From Eucalyptus grandis (lineage: Eukaryota; Streptophyta; Magnoliopsida; Myrtales; Myrtaceae): a stretch of DNA of 64,000 bases. A model generated the notes under the pieces. The model was not told where the DNA came from and searched no databases. It saw only the letters and a program-made list of their open reading frames with translations. The first letter of the stretch is position 1. Each line of letters begins with the position of its first letter. The stretch covers positions 2,234,461 through 2,298,460 of the forward strand of contig NC_052618.1 in NCBI RefSeq assembly GCF_016545825.1. The letters run 5' to 3'. Positions 10,301-21,192 of the stretch are shown here, one piece after another. A program made the position numbers and the translations under genes.

Positions 10301-12081
10301 TCATGAAAGCCATTCACCTCCTGCGTATGCTCGGAAATCTTCCATTGGTTTTCTTGTGAAGTGAGCCAAGCTCTCACAAGGCGCTTCGATTCCGATTTGG
10401 CTTTGGTACCGATGCAAGAATGTGGAAGTCAGCTCATTCCAATCCTTTAGAAGATAAATGTTCGCTGTGATAAACCATTGCAATGCAGACCCGTAAGAGT
10501 TTCTTGGAATGCCCGAGTTGTGAACGACATCGGGCCATAGTACCGACTCATTTTCGCATGGAGATACCGCAAGCGGGCCACGGGACAAGGCATGTGCCGT
10601 TATACTTGCGGAGATTGGGTATCCACATTTCTATGGGGCTCATGATCCTACGAGGGCAAGACGGGCTTGATGTATCTTGGTTAGGCCAATGGTTTTCCCA
10701 CTGCATATCTGTTGTAGTGGTGAATTTTTCTATTTCAGGGAAGCTGGACTCTATCGAGATTACCCCATTGCTTTCTTCCGGGTCAAAATTTCCGAATGAG
10801 GATGAAGTATTGAAGCTACCCTCATGGTCAGAGGAAGAGCTTAGTACTTCGTTAGGATCGTGGCAGATAAAGACGTATGCTTCCTCTTCTGACGGGCCTT
10901 CATCTCCGGATGAGAGTAGGAAACAGTTATACGATGAATCGTCAGTTTCATTGTCAAAATAACGCCGGGAAGTCCTTGGGGTTGTATTCTAGGGCCAGAA
11001 GTCTTCGGAGAGTTGTACTCTTGGGGATGGTAGCCTTCAAAGCTGTATTCTTGGGAACGCTCGAAGCTTTGGTGCGGTGGCTCGTCGAGATGCTGAATTG
11101 ATCTGCTAGGCTTTCTTTTCTTGGCCCCCGGTCCACCTTTTGAGTAAGGCCCCGCGTTTCGCCGGCTCGATTCTGTCAAGGGGAGTGAAAGACACTAGAG
11201 CTTCACTGTCTGATTCACTTCCTAAGTTGATAGGGGTTGGTATTCTTTGGACCCTAACTCTTGGAGTAAGCTTGGCGAGTTGTCTTGTCGTGCCCCGGTC
11301 TTGAATAGGCTCTGTGTCTTGGATCTCGTACAAAGGCTCCTTGCCTTTCCTAGTGGGAAATTTCCCAAGAACAAGGTGTTGTTCAGCTGCCCATTTATCA
11401 TGCAAGGCTTCATTGACATACTCTTCTCCTATCTCAGGCGACTAACGGTTCCTTGTGCTCCGCGATCATCGGCTCTTCGTAGGGCAGGGTGATGTCAAGA
11501 TTATACTCTTGGTGAAAAACATGAATTAGTTCCCTCCAGGTTTTAAGGGGACTAATCTTCCTGACAATGTACCATCGCAAGGCAGGGCCAGTCAAGCTTG
11601 ATTGGTACGATTGAATCATCATTTGAACCAGGTAGGCCTGTAAGTAAGTCTCTGGACGGGGGGTATCAGCATACCTTTCGCATTCGGGTGCTTTGAGTTT
11701 TTCGGGGATCTCAATGCCGGCGTAATTAGACAAGTCCATGGGATTCTGCCCCTGCAACTGACTTAACTTTTTCATGATCTTTTCAAACTGTCAATGGTAC
11801 TGGTTATTTTCTGGCAAATTTGCAGGTGTCATGACGGTGTTTAAGGCAACTATAGAGTTGGGCTCGGCTTGAGTGGATTTCATTTGTCTTGAGAGTTGTT
11901 GAAGGACAATGGACATCCGTCCTACGCCGTCTTCAATGTTAATAAGGCGATTTTGTACATCATTCTGATCGGGTCCTATTGCATGACGCCATTCACGAGC
12001 AATTGGTGGTCGGCGATTCATAATTACCTGTTCGTGTTGAAAACAATGAATGAGCACGACAAGAAACAAAGATTGACCCAT
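10301..12081 (-). pseudogene. Gag region of element A, broken, with two Gag-core-like segments
   Basis: Frames on the minus strand resemble the Gag of Tat/Ogre elements, which forms the virus-like particle. The first part (12081-11434) has a coiled-coil-like leader (GRMSIVLQQLSRQMKS), a segment containing KLKAPECERYADTPRPETYL and the capsid-type motif SLTGPALRWY followed by TWRELIHVFHQEYN. A linker (11405-10841) rich in charged and proline residues follows in shifted frames. The second part (10588-10301) again has a capsid-like motif, GSALQWF, then DWNELTSTFLHRYQ and FTRKPMEDFRAYA. Stops and frameshifts separate the pieces, and no CCHC knuckle was seen. The two capsid-like segments may be a duplication or a fusion with another element's Gag. 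This copy could not make an intact Gag. Confidence 0.7.
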
Positions 12082-12257
12082 GGCAATGGTCTAACCGCTT
12101 TCTTATTTATCAAAAGAGGATTTTATAGACCGCAGACTTCGACATTTAGAACTTGAAATTGAAAAGACAAATGAAATACTAGACATTAAACAAAAGTCCC
12201 TAAACAATGGGACAAAACCTTCACAATATTAACACTAAGGGGCACATGATTACTAAT

Positions 12258-13557
12258 TTATATGTGATGGGGAGCCTTGCTCTTGTGAGGACGCCTACTT
12301 CCTTGGGCTGGCTCTGAGGTGTGCATCCAGTCCATTCCCAAATCCCTCTCCATGAGCTCTGCTTGCTCGTGTTGGCTGCTCTCGCTGATCGAGTGAGGGA
12401 CTAATGGCTTCCATCTTTTCGGGATGCGATGGTTATGGATGTAGGACATGGAGGCGTGGTGGGCTTTTTTCTTCCCCCTCAAGCCCTTCGGTACCACAAT
12501 CCTTTTGCGATGGCAGCTGTTCCAGGTTTCCTCAGCGATAGAAATTTCGAATGCATAGTCACGGCTTGTGTTGAAAAGAACTGGAGGGATCATCCTCTTG
12601 AAAGGCGGTGGGATCTCCTGAAGGGCTCCATATTGTCGTGCTACCCGATACGGGTAATAGGGAATGGCGCCGGTGAGGCCGAGCAATGGAATTGGGCGGG
12701 TGCGTATGTAAGCAAAGCGGACCCTCTTTTCATGGAACCAACCAGCACACCATTGGAATGCCTTAGGAGCTGGGTCTCTTAGGAAGCTTACCCAATTTAA
12801 ACAACTTTGATTGGAAATGTATGGTCCTAGAACCATAAATTTTTGTAACGGATTTTCGAAAGCATTTGTTTCAGACGATCGCATGAAGTCTCGAAATTCG
12901 CTTAGGTGAGAAAAGAACCAGACTTGTAAAATTTCAGGAGAGGCTCGCATGATTTTCTCCGAGTTGTCTTTAAAACGATTAAATGACAAGAATGTTTCAG
13001 TTAAAATCATGTTGACATAATTCCCCCCTCTTAAGATCTGATCAACTATCCATGCCATCTTGGGAGTTATGGCATTTCTTTGATGGGGAAGATGATGAGC
13101 CCGAAAAGGCTAGGAGGAAAATCTCACTTTTCGGGTCATAGGCTGATTTTGGAAACATGCATTCATAAATTCCAGTGGGCAGGTATTATGGTTGTTTTCA
13201 AGAATTTGCCTCATGACGTGGATTTCAATTCCTAAAAGTCGTGCCAACCCGCGCCACGGGAGGGTGCCTGTCGATGGTTTGACGAGCTTTTTCTCAAGAG
13301 GCATTCTAGTGATGATGCTGTATTCTTCCAGGGGTTGGGGTTAGCTCAAACCTACCGAATATAAAAGTAATTGTCTTCGGGCACCAAAAATGTGCCATGG
13401 CTTGTATGACTTCAGGACGAACAGTGATTTGAATCAACGATAGGAGATGACCGACTTTGGCCTTCACGCGCTCTTGGGCAAACTGATCTAACTGACCCCA
13501 CCATCTGAAGAGCTCCGCCTTGGGAGCAGGAATGAACTGGATATCGTCTTTCCCCAT
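12258..13557 (-). pseudogene. ORF1-like gene of element A (Tat/Ogre ORF1), frameshifted
   Basis: Upstream of Gag, in the place of the extra ORF1 of Ogre-type elements, three pieces on the minus strand read as one decayed gene. Piece one (13557-13306) begins MGKDDIQFIPAPKAELF and includes FGRFELTPT. Piece two (13304-13110) begins MPLEKKLVKPSTGTLPWRG and holds LARLLGIEI. Piece three (13058-12258, 266 codons) begins MAWIVDQILRGGNYVNMIL and ends in a basic tail. A small frame change near 13310 separates pieces one and two, and a stop separates two and three. The order, the KLVKP/LARLLG landmarks and the position support ORF1, a plant-retroelement protein of unknown function. The last piece is open for 800 bases, so decay is moderate. 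No catalytic motif is visible. Confidence 0.7.
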
Positions 13558-14077
13558 CGCATATAAAATGGGACTTGAAAAGTTTATCCTAAATTGCCAT
13601 GGGCCAAATAAAAAGAATGAGTAAAAGTAAAGAGATTACTTTTGCTTTTTAAAGAAAAATGGCAAGCACAAAGACATGCGCGTGGGACGTGCGGCTCGAT
13701 TTCTAACTCAGAAGGCTTGGTGAGATTAAAAGGATATCCGCCCGTCGCAGTCTCAAGTTAGCAGCATATTCTCCTAACCTCGGCTAAGAAATTCGGGGAA
13801 AAGAAAGGCAACCTCTACATCGCAGTCTCGCGTTCGAGGTCGTATCTTTCTTAACACCATCCTAGAAATCCTATGGCGGCCCGGAGTCCGGCGGCCGGGT
13901 TGTGTGTGCCATGTGTAGTGTTTAAAACAAGAAAGCATGCACAACAGTTTATAATCACAAAAACATTTTATTTTAACAGAATAAAAAAAAACTTTAAGCT
14001 ATTACCCTACATAAAAGAAAAAAAACCAAGTCAGCAAAGCATTTAAACAAAGATAAAATGGCCTAAGTCCTCAAAAG

Positions 14078-14095
14078 TCCCCAGCGAAGTCGCCA
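14078..14095 (-). promoter_or_regulatory. Primer-binding site of element A (tRNA-Arg type)
   Basis: On the minus strand, three bases after the 5' LTR, is TGGCGACTTCGCTGGGGA. This form is typical of Ogre/Tat elements, which are reported to prime from tRNA-Arg. It fixes the sense direction of A as minus and identifies 14099-16099 as the 5' LTR. Confidence 0.85.
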
Positions 14096-15392
14096 AGCTG
14101 TCGAGACCTCTTTTTTCGGCACCCGCGATCGGGTACGGGCGCCTAAAGGAGGCTAATGGCTCAGCTAAATTTATTAAGCCCGGACTCTCCCAAGTCCACC
14201 AATTCACGACGTTAATAGTCTAAGGTTTTAACCTGTAAATCAATTTTTAATTTGGAGTCGCCACTAATCGATTTGGGGTGGATTGATTAGAAACCCAAGT
14301 GAAGTATTGGGAGAAATATTCACTCATGCGCAACTAGAGAAATTAGGATCGGGGGATTAATTACACTAGTTAATCACTAATGCCCATTCGGTACCTAATC
14401 TTGTTTAAACCCTAAGGCTTTTGGATGTTTGAGAGATTTTCCATGCATTTTGGGAGGAAAAACATTTTTTGAGTCATTTTCTAATTTTTTGGACACAAAA
14501 GGGATTTTTTGGGTTTTTTTTGGAAAAATACAAGTCTTTTTGGCTTTTTCTGAATTTTTGGCTTTTTTGGAAAATATGAAATTTTTTTGATTTTTTTGAT
14601 TTTTTTGAAAAATAAAATATTTTTAATATTTTTAAATATTTTTTTGATATTTTTGGAAAATAAATTATTTTTTGATTTTTCTCGGTTTTTTTTTAATAAA
14701 ACATTTTTTTCGACATTTTTTAAATATTTTTTCGATTTTATGAAAATTAAAACATTTTTTAATATATTTTGAAAATAAAACACTTTTGATAAAATATTTA
14801 TTTTTTATTTATTATAATATTATTTTATATTAAGATAATAAAATAAAACCGACCCGGGTCAGATCCGCGGGTTGGGTCCGACCCGAGTCAACCCTAAAAT
14901 GTAGACGGGCCCGCGTAGCTGGCCCGACGTTTTTTATTTTAAAAACGACGCCGTGGCCGGGCGTTTAGAGACGCCCGCCCCGACCCGACGACTTGACTCC
15001 ACAACCCGCTCCCTAGCGAAACCCTACCCGACCCGGCTCCGACCCGACCCGACTCCCCCGCTCGCGGATTGCGAACCCTACCCGATTTTCCGGGTCCGGA
15101 TTCGCTTTGCGACCCGGAAAATTGCAAACCCTAGGGTTTGCGAATCCACGGCGCTGGAGACGTAAACCCGGGCATTTCGGCGGCGATGGTGACTATGGTA
15201 GCGGCGGCGGCGACGAGAACGGGACAATGGAGAGGGCTACCTGGTCAAGACCGGCCACCGTGCACGGCAGAGACGGCAACGACGTCGCACGGCGCTCGAC
15301 GCCCTTTCGCCTTCCCCGAGCTCGATCTCCCCCTCTCTCCCGATCCACTCCTCCGGCCACGCCTCGATTTCCGGCCACGAGCCCTCGGACCC

Positions 15393-15643
15393 CCGAAGTC
15401 TCTCGGTGGGTCGTTTGAGGTCTGCGACCTCAATCCGCTTCTCTCTCTCTCTCGAGTTCTCGCAGATCCGGGTTCGCTCACCGCCGGCCTCCCCGAAGTC
15501 TCTTGGAGGGAGGTCGTTAAGCTCGCGACCCGACCGCTTCGCCCTTGCTCGCTCTTTGAGTTCCCCGAAGTCTCTCGGGGGATCTCTCGGGCTCGCAGCC
15601 TCTCTCTCTCGCTCGCTCTTCAACCTCCTCCGAAGTCTCTCGG
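15393..15643 (-). promoter_or_regulatory. Four-fold repeated hairpin motif in the LTR leader of element A
   Basis: Downstream of the TATA motif in the sense direction, the 14-base motif CCGAGAGACTTCGG occurs at 15630-15643, 15565-15578, 15493-15506 (one stem mismatch) and 15393-15406. Each can fold into a short stem with a GAGACT loop. Outer stem pairs differ yet still pair: CCTCCGA with TCGGAGG at 15627-15646, and CCCCGA with TCGGGG at 15563-15580. Spacing is 65, 72 and 100 bases. The role is unknown; packaging or dimerisation of the element RNA is only a guess. Confidence 0.6.
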
Positions 15644-15702
15644 AGGAAGTTTCCAAGCTCGCGATCTTCTCCGGTGTGTCCATCAACGACGGAAATGCTC
15701 CG

Positions 15703-15712
15703 CTATTTATAG
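15703..15712 (-). promoter_or_regulatory. TATA box of element A 5' LTR
   Basis: CTATAAATAG on the minus strand, inside the GC-rich LTR zone, about 390 bases from the LTR start. The same motif is at 3809-3818 in the 3' LTR and at 21708-21717 (plus) in element B, always on the sense strand set by primer site and purine tract. Transcription would start about 30 bases downstream, near 15675. Confidence 0.7.
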
Positions 15713-17859
15713 GCGAGGAGGTCCGATCGACGGAGAGGCTCGGCCGCCGGTCTTTGGCTTGCCGACCGGACCTCCGTGGCCGAACCGGCGTCCCATCCGC
15801 CACTGTCCTCCAGCTACCCCCTTTTCTCACGCGCGTCGTCGTCCATCCGCTCATCGGCGTCGCGCCCTCTACGCGTGTGTTGCAGAGCGGATGGAGGAGG
15901 AAGAAGACCGAAAAGGGCTGGGCCGGAGGAGAAGGAAAGTGGGCCGTAGAGGCCCATGCGGAGGGGGAAGAGAGGGAGAAAAATGGGTTGCGGCTTCGTT
16001 TTTCTTCTTGTGTTTCTTTTTCTTTTTCTTTTTAATTATCTTATTTATCCGAAATAAAAAATTAATAAAATTAACCTACTTAAAATTGAGGTGTCAACAG
16101 CGGGGGCAAAAACACGGATGCCCAATCAAATCCCCAACCCCGGCTGATCCTTCATGTGTCATATCCCTAATCAATAGGGACAATTATCGACACCCATTTG
16201 CGAATAACCCTTTTGATGTTCAAAATTTAACATATTTGGAAACACCATTATGTTAACTCTTAAAGTTGTCAATAGGGTCTTTTTTGAGTCAAAACCATTC
16301 ACTTGTTTTGAAAAGTTCAAACTCTATCATATTCAAAATGTGGCATGTGATCTCCAGATGAATTCTGCATGATGATTTCGTCTGTCTAAGTCACTGATTC
16401 CACTGAGGATTATTATAATAGATAGCTAAGTGAAGAATACAAGATTAATTGAGCATGCTGGATGAGGTACGTCAGAATGATGAAAGGCAAGCCATATCCT
16501 ACACACAGTCCCCCATCTATACACTTGTGAGATGAGTGCAGAAGATTCCATGGCTACAGGGTAAAGAGTTCTCTCGCGAATGGTATGATAACCAAAATAG
16601 TGAGAGGCATTCCATCGCTCACCCCATTGAGCCCCATACACTGACAAATTCCTGCTATGCTCCCGTCAAAGAACTACCCCACACTGGGGCAAGTCGAAAG
16701 CAAGTCAGCATCACAAGGTGAGAAGAGAGATAGAAATTTTCTTGCTCGCACTTGCATCAATCTTTGGGTGTCTTTATTGCATATGAACACTCGCGTTAAT
16801 TTAAGTGCCCTAGAATGACGAAGAGCAATTCTTTCTTTACGCACTTGTATCTATTGTACAACTCAATTAAGTCTGTAAATTCACCCTCACATGGAGGCAA
16901 AACAGAAGTTACTACCATTTAAACAGCATAGCTTGGAGCGCCTACTGAAGATGAAGTCTCAAGAGTCTAATAACGGTGCTTCGATTGAATTTGTCAAGAT
17001 CAGCTCTCAAGCAACAAGAATGAAAAAAACATGGGCATAAAAAAGCAGTGTACCTAGTAAGAGCAAGGTCAATGCCCATAAAAGAAGAACTGGAATAAAA
17101 ATAGGGGCATGAAAGAAGCAGTGTGCCTGGTAAAAGCAAGGCCAATGCCCCCCAGTCAAAAATGCAGCCAATAAAATGTTGCTGTTGTAGTCCTTAGAAC
17201 CTCCATTTGACAGTGAGAAGAAAGACTGGTGACAAATGCCAAGGCAATCACCAGCTCTACCTTTTTACACATGAATCAAGCCTACATTGCATCCCATTGT
17301 AAAAGTCTCTTCAGACTAGGGGCACTTCAATTAACGCAGGATTTCATATGTCTATAAGCATCGCTCGGAGAAGTACGAGCAAGATTACTCTATCTCTTTT
17401 CGCAGGGTTCTTGACTCGTAAACCCGGAGATGATCATGCAACATTTTCGTCCATCAGCTTCAACCTTGATGGTCCCCTTCGATGAGCCACTGACTAAGAA
17501 CTCATCATAGTTTCCACAAAGACCTCTCACATTGGTAAAGTCGTACCGTTTGCGAGAATACTCAGACCCTTGTTGACATGATGACAGTGAGATAGTGTGG
17601 TCCTTATGAATCCTGCATCAATGGTTAGGATAGCCTTTTCCATGAGAGTGAGCGGAAAGTCTTTTCAGACTGAAAGTCCCTCATCTGGCATGCTCGAAGC
17701 ATCTATATTCCGAATAAATGTTGTCTTTCAAAATCTTCCCTAGTGGAATTCGAATGATACAAAACTGACAAAATTATCATGCATGAATCTCATTTGAACT
17801 CATGAATTTATAGCATATACAATCATGTGTGCATATTGTGCAAATAGTAGACATACTCT

Positions 17860-18740
17860 TAGAAATCAGAGATATTGCCAGGTAAGCATACCCCTGTCCC
17901 CATTTGTCTTAAAGTACCTATCACTGTCTAGGTACTCTCTTCTTGACACTCGACCTATTCGAGTTGTCCCTGGAGTTTCGATTCTTACTGCTATCTTAGC
18001 ATCCCATTGTCTTTGAGTACCGGCCACGGTTCGAATACTCCCTTTTCCCGACACTCGACCTGTCCGAGTTGTCCTCAGAGTATTGATACTTGCGACTGTC
18101 CAGGTATCCATTTGTCTTAAGGTACCTATCACTGTCCAGGTACTCTCTTCTTGACACTCGACCTATTCGAGTCGTCCCTTGAATTTGGGTGCTTGCAATT
18201 GTCTTAGTATCCCGTTGTCTTTGAGTACCCACCACTTGCCGGGTACTCCCTCTTAACGACACTCGACTTGTCCGAGTTGTCCTCGGAGTATTGATACTTG
18301 TGACTGACCAAGTATCCCTTTATCGTTGAATACCTACTGCTATCTAGGTATCCCTATTGTCTTTGAGTACCGGTCACCGTTCGGATACTCCCTTTTCGAC
18401 ACTCGACCCGTCCGAGTTGTCCCCAGAGTATTGATACTTGTGATTGACCAAGTATCTCTTGGAATACCTACTGCTGTCTAGGTTTCCCCATATCGTCAAG
18501 TGCCCACTATTGTCCAGGTACTTCATTTTCATGACACTCAACTTGCCTGAGTTGTCCCCAAATAATAGTAGCTGTTCAAGCATTCCACTGCTTTGTGTGC
18601 CTGCGCCTACCCAGGTATGCTTTCTACACTTGGACCAACTGAGCGGTCCCAGGTTGTATCATTAAATACTTGTGTTCATCCAAGTATCCCAGTACTTTGT
18701 ACACCTGTGGTTATCCAGGTGTTCCACCCCTTTTAAGTGC
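17860..18740 (+). repeat. Degenerate repeat field of element B (ACTCGACCTATTCGAG type)
   Basis: Imperfect units with GACACTCGACCTATTCGAGT, a GTTGTCC block, GTATTGATACTTG and GTCTTTGAGTACC. The core ACTCGACCTATTCGAGT is a near-palindrome (CTCGACC...TCGAG). Counterpart in A: 5960-6620. Confidence 0.7.
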
Positions 18741-19132
18741 CTACGGCCATCCAGGTAAGCCTCGTGCTACATTCAAGTTTATGTTACCAGGAGGTGAGAG
18801 ACCTTCACGAATATCCCAGGTACGTCCTCGATATTCCCCTTTACCAGGAGGTGAGAGACCTTCATGAATATGCGAGGCACACCCTCAATATTCCCAATTA
18901 CCAGGAGGTGAGAGACCTTCACGAATATCTCAGGTACGCCCTCGATATTCCCAATTACCAGGAGGTGGGAGACCTTCACGAATATCCCAGGTACGTTCTC
19001 GATATTCCCCTTTACCAGGAGGTGAGAGACCTTCACGAATATGCGAGGCACGCCCTCGATATTCCCAATTACCAGGAGGTGAGAGACCTTCACGAATATG
19101 CGGGGCACGCCCTCGATATTCCCAATTACTAG
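18737..19132 (+). CDS. 19-residue-repeat reading frame of element B (uncertain coding)
   Basis: The sense-strand partner of the frame at 5388-5960 of element A. It starts MPTAIQVSLVLHSSLC and continues in 19-residue units of the form YQEVRDLHEYARHALDIPN for about six units, then stops where CCAGG has become CTAGG (TAG). A second open stretch of the same frame follows at 19136-19582 and runs out of the array into unrelated codons. The shared start and frame in two separately inserted copies is the only argument for coding. The period divisible by three explains most of the openness, and no family was recognised. Confidence 0.2.
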   Translation: MPTAIQVSLVLHSSLCYQEVRDLHEYPRYVLDIPLYQEVRDLHEYARHTLNIPNYQEVRDLHEYLRYALDIPNYQEVGDLHEYPRYVLDIPLYQEVRDLHEYARHALDIPNYQEVRDLHEYAGHALDIPNY

Positions 19133-19387
19133 GAGGTGAGAGACCTTCACGAATATGCGGGGCACGCCCTCAATATTCCCAATTACCAGGAGGTGAGACA
19201 CCTTCACGAATATGCGAGGCACGCCCTCGATATTCCCAATTACCAGGAGGTGAGAGACCTTCACGAATATGCGGGGCACGCCCTCGATATTCCCAATTAC
19301 CAGGAGGTGAGAAACCTTCATGAATATCCCAAGTACACCCTCGATATTTCCCAATTGCCAGGAGGTGGGACACCTTCACAAATATCC
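18784..19387 (+). repeat. 57-bp tandem array of element B (about 10-11 units)
   Basis: Units begin TTACCAGGAGGTGAGAGACC, then TTCACGAATATG or TTCACGAATATC, then a CGCCCTCGATATTCCCAA block. These are the reverse complement of the A array at 5094-5914, with fewer units here (about 10.6 against 14.4). Confidence 0.95.
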
Positions 19388-19519
19388 AAGTGCCTATGGT
19401 CAGCCAAAAGCCCCTTTTTGATGCTGGCAAAGGCCCAAATATCCTTTAGGTTAGTACTTGTGAATATCCAAGTACTCATTGATATGCCTGTGAATGTCCA
19501 GGTATCTTCCAAAATCGAT

Positions 19520-20104
19520 GCCCTGAGAAAGGTTGACGCATCCTCCCGAGAAAGGTCGGGTTCCAACTGGTGTCTTCGATAGAAGTCAGACACCCCACAA
19601 ATCGATGCCCTGAGAAAGGTCGGTGCATCTCCCGAGAAAGGTCGGGTACCAACTGGTGTCTTCGATAGAAGTCAGACACCCAACAAATCAATGCCTTGAT
19701 AAAGATCGGCGCATCTCCCGAGAAAGGTCGGGTTCCAACTGGTGTCTTCGACAGAAGTCAGACACCCCACAAATCGATGCCCTGAGAAAGGTCGGCGCAT
19801 CTCCCGAGAAAGGTCGGGTACCAACTGGTGTCTTCGATAGAAGTCAGACACCCAACAAATCGATGCCCTGATAAAGATCTGCGCATCTCCCGAGAAAGGT
19901 CGGGTTCCAACTGGTGTCTTCGACAGAAGTTAGACACCCCACAAATCGATGCCCTGAGAAAGGTCGGCGCATCTATAGAAGTCAGACACCCAACAAATCG
20001 ATGCCCTGATAAAGATCGGCGCATCTCTCGAGAAAGGTCGGGTACAACCCGGTGTCTTTGATACAAATCAGGCACCCACAAATGAGATGCCCTGAGAAAG
20101 GTCG
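19520..20104 (+). repeat. About 86-bp tandem array of element B, two alternating unit types
   Basis: Units of about 86 bp start CCCTGAGAAAGGTCGGCGCA or CCCTGATAAAGATCGGCGCA and contain TCCCGAGAAAGGTCGGG, AACTGGTGTCTTCGA and GTCAGACACCC. The two starts alternate (19608, 19693, 19780, 19866, 19952, 20006), giving a higher-order period near 172 bp. One unit near 19952 is internally shortened. A has only two to three units. Confidence 0.85.
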
Positions 20105-20950
20105 GTGCATCTCCCGTCAAGGCGATCGAAGAAAGGTTTGGGTCCTAGACAAATCATGGATTGTTTTAACAGGCGACCGAAGAATGGTTCGGGTCCTGGA
20201 AGAGCAGTCTCCTGTCACGGCGACCGAAGAATGGTTCGGGTCCGAGACAAACCACTGATTACTCCATCAAGGCGACCGAAGAATGGTTTGGGTCCTGAAG
20301 AAGCAATCTCCCGTCAAGGCGACCGAAGAAAGGTTCGGGTCCTAGACAAATCATGGATTGTTTTAACAGGCAACTGAAGAATGGTTCGGGTCCTGGAAGA
20401 GCAGTCTCCTGTCACGGCGACCGAAGAATGGTTCGGGTCCGAGACAAACCACTGATTACTCCGTCAAGGCGACCGAAGAATGGTTCGGGTCTTGAAGGAG
20501 CAAACTCCCGTTAAGGCGACCGAAGAAAGGTTTGGGTCCTAGACAAATCATGGATTATTTTAATAGACGGCCGAAGAATGGTTCGGGTCCTGGAGAAGCA
20601 ACTTCCCGTCATGGCGACCGAAGAATGGTTCGGGTCCGAGACAAACCACTGATTACTCCAACAGGCGACTGAAGAATGGTTCGGGTCCTAGAAGAGCAGT
20701 CTCCCGTCACGGCGACCGAATAATGGTTCGGGTCCGAGACAAACCACTGATTACTCCAACAGGTGACCGAAGAATGGTTCAAGTCCTGAAGGAGCAATCT
20801 CCCGTCAAGGCGACCGAAGAAAGGTTCGAGTCCTAGACAAATCATGGATTGTTTTAATAGGCGACCGAAGAATGGTTCGGGTCCTAGACAAATTATTGAT
20901 TGTTTTAACAGGCAACCGAAGAACGGTTCGAGCCCTGGAAAAGCAACCTC
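20105..20950 (+). repeat. Higher-order GACCGAAGAATGG array of element B
   Basis: Submonomers of about 50 bp share GGCGACCGAAGAATGGTTCG followed by GGTCC. Four variants recur in a fixed order (spacers with ATCATGGATTGTTTTAACAG, GAAGAGCAGTCTCC, ACAAACCACTGATTACTCC, and GAAGCAATCTCC), giving a larger period near 195-200 bp: landmark spacers recur near 20150 and 20347. About four larger units are present. Element A keeps only about five submonomers. Confidence 0.85.
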
Positions 20951-21192
20951 CCCATATCACCAAGTAGGATGACGCCTTGATACTTGCCAAACTCGGGGTT
21001 CACACCTTATCTCACTCACTCCCGGTAAGTAACTATAGGTATCTTCTTATCTATCTTAGTATATGTAATGTTATATTACTCTTTTTCTGCATAGAACAAT
21101 AGGTTCCAAATAAAATATAATATGCTACGCATCCATGGATAATATTTAGGCATCAATGTTGTCTTTTTGAATGCAACCTCTACGAGCTCACC

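Larger units (their letters stand above)
2229..16099 (-). mobile_element. Element A: complete non-autonomous Tat/Ogre-like Ty3/Gypsy retrotransposon
   Basis: A 13.9-kb element lying on the minus strand. Its two LTRs (14099-16099 upstream, 2229-4206 downstream) begin TGTTGACACC and end in GTCGAGACA or GTCGCGACA in the sense direction. The primer-binding site follows the 5' LTR and a purine tract precedes the 3' LTR. Flanks are GCAGG (2224-2228) and GCGGG (16100-16104), a 5-bp duplication with one change. Element A's own interior (about 8393-8397) supplies the empty-site version. The interior holds an ORF1-like frame, broken Gag, and about 6 kb of non-coding and tandemly repeated DNA. No protease, RT, RNase H or integrase signature was found, so the copy would depend on proteins from elsewhere. 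The Tat/Ogre assignment rests on the primer site, ORF1 and purine tract. Confidence 0.85.
14099..16099 (-). repeat. 5' LTR of element A
   Basis: A 2001-bp copy of 2229-4206, starting (minus strand) TGTTGACACC and ending GTCTCGACA. It keeps four leader hairpins where the 3' LTR has three good ones and one decayed one. The AT-rich U5 zone (about 14440-14850) is followed by the GC-rich zone (about 14860-15990). Small indels and substitutions separate the two LTRs, so the insertion is not recent. Confidence 0.9.

Noticed and set aside
14481..14783. Lys/Phe/Asn-rich frames in the AT-rich LTR zone
   Set aside because: Translations of T and A runs with no conservation between LTR copies.
2229..16099. 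Element A read as a plus-strand element
   Set aside because: The LTR ends fit either direction, but the primer-binding site (14078-14095), purine tract (4209-4222), TATA motif and ORF1/Gag frames all demand the minus strand.
18784..19387. A CRISPR-like array
   Set aside because: Units are contiguous and almost identical with no unique spacers, and the context is a plant retrotransposon.
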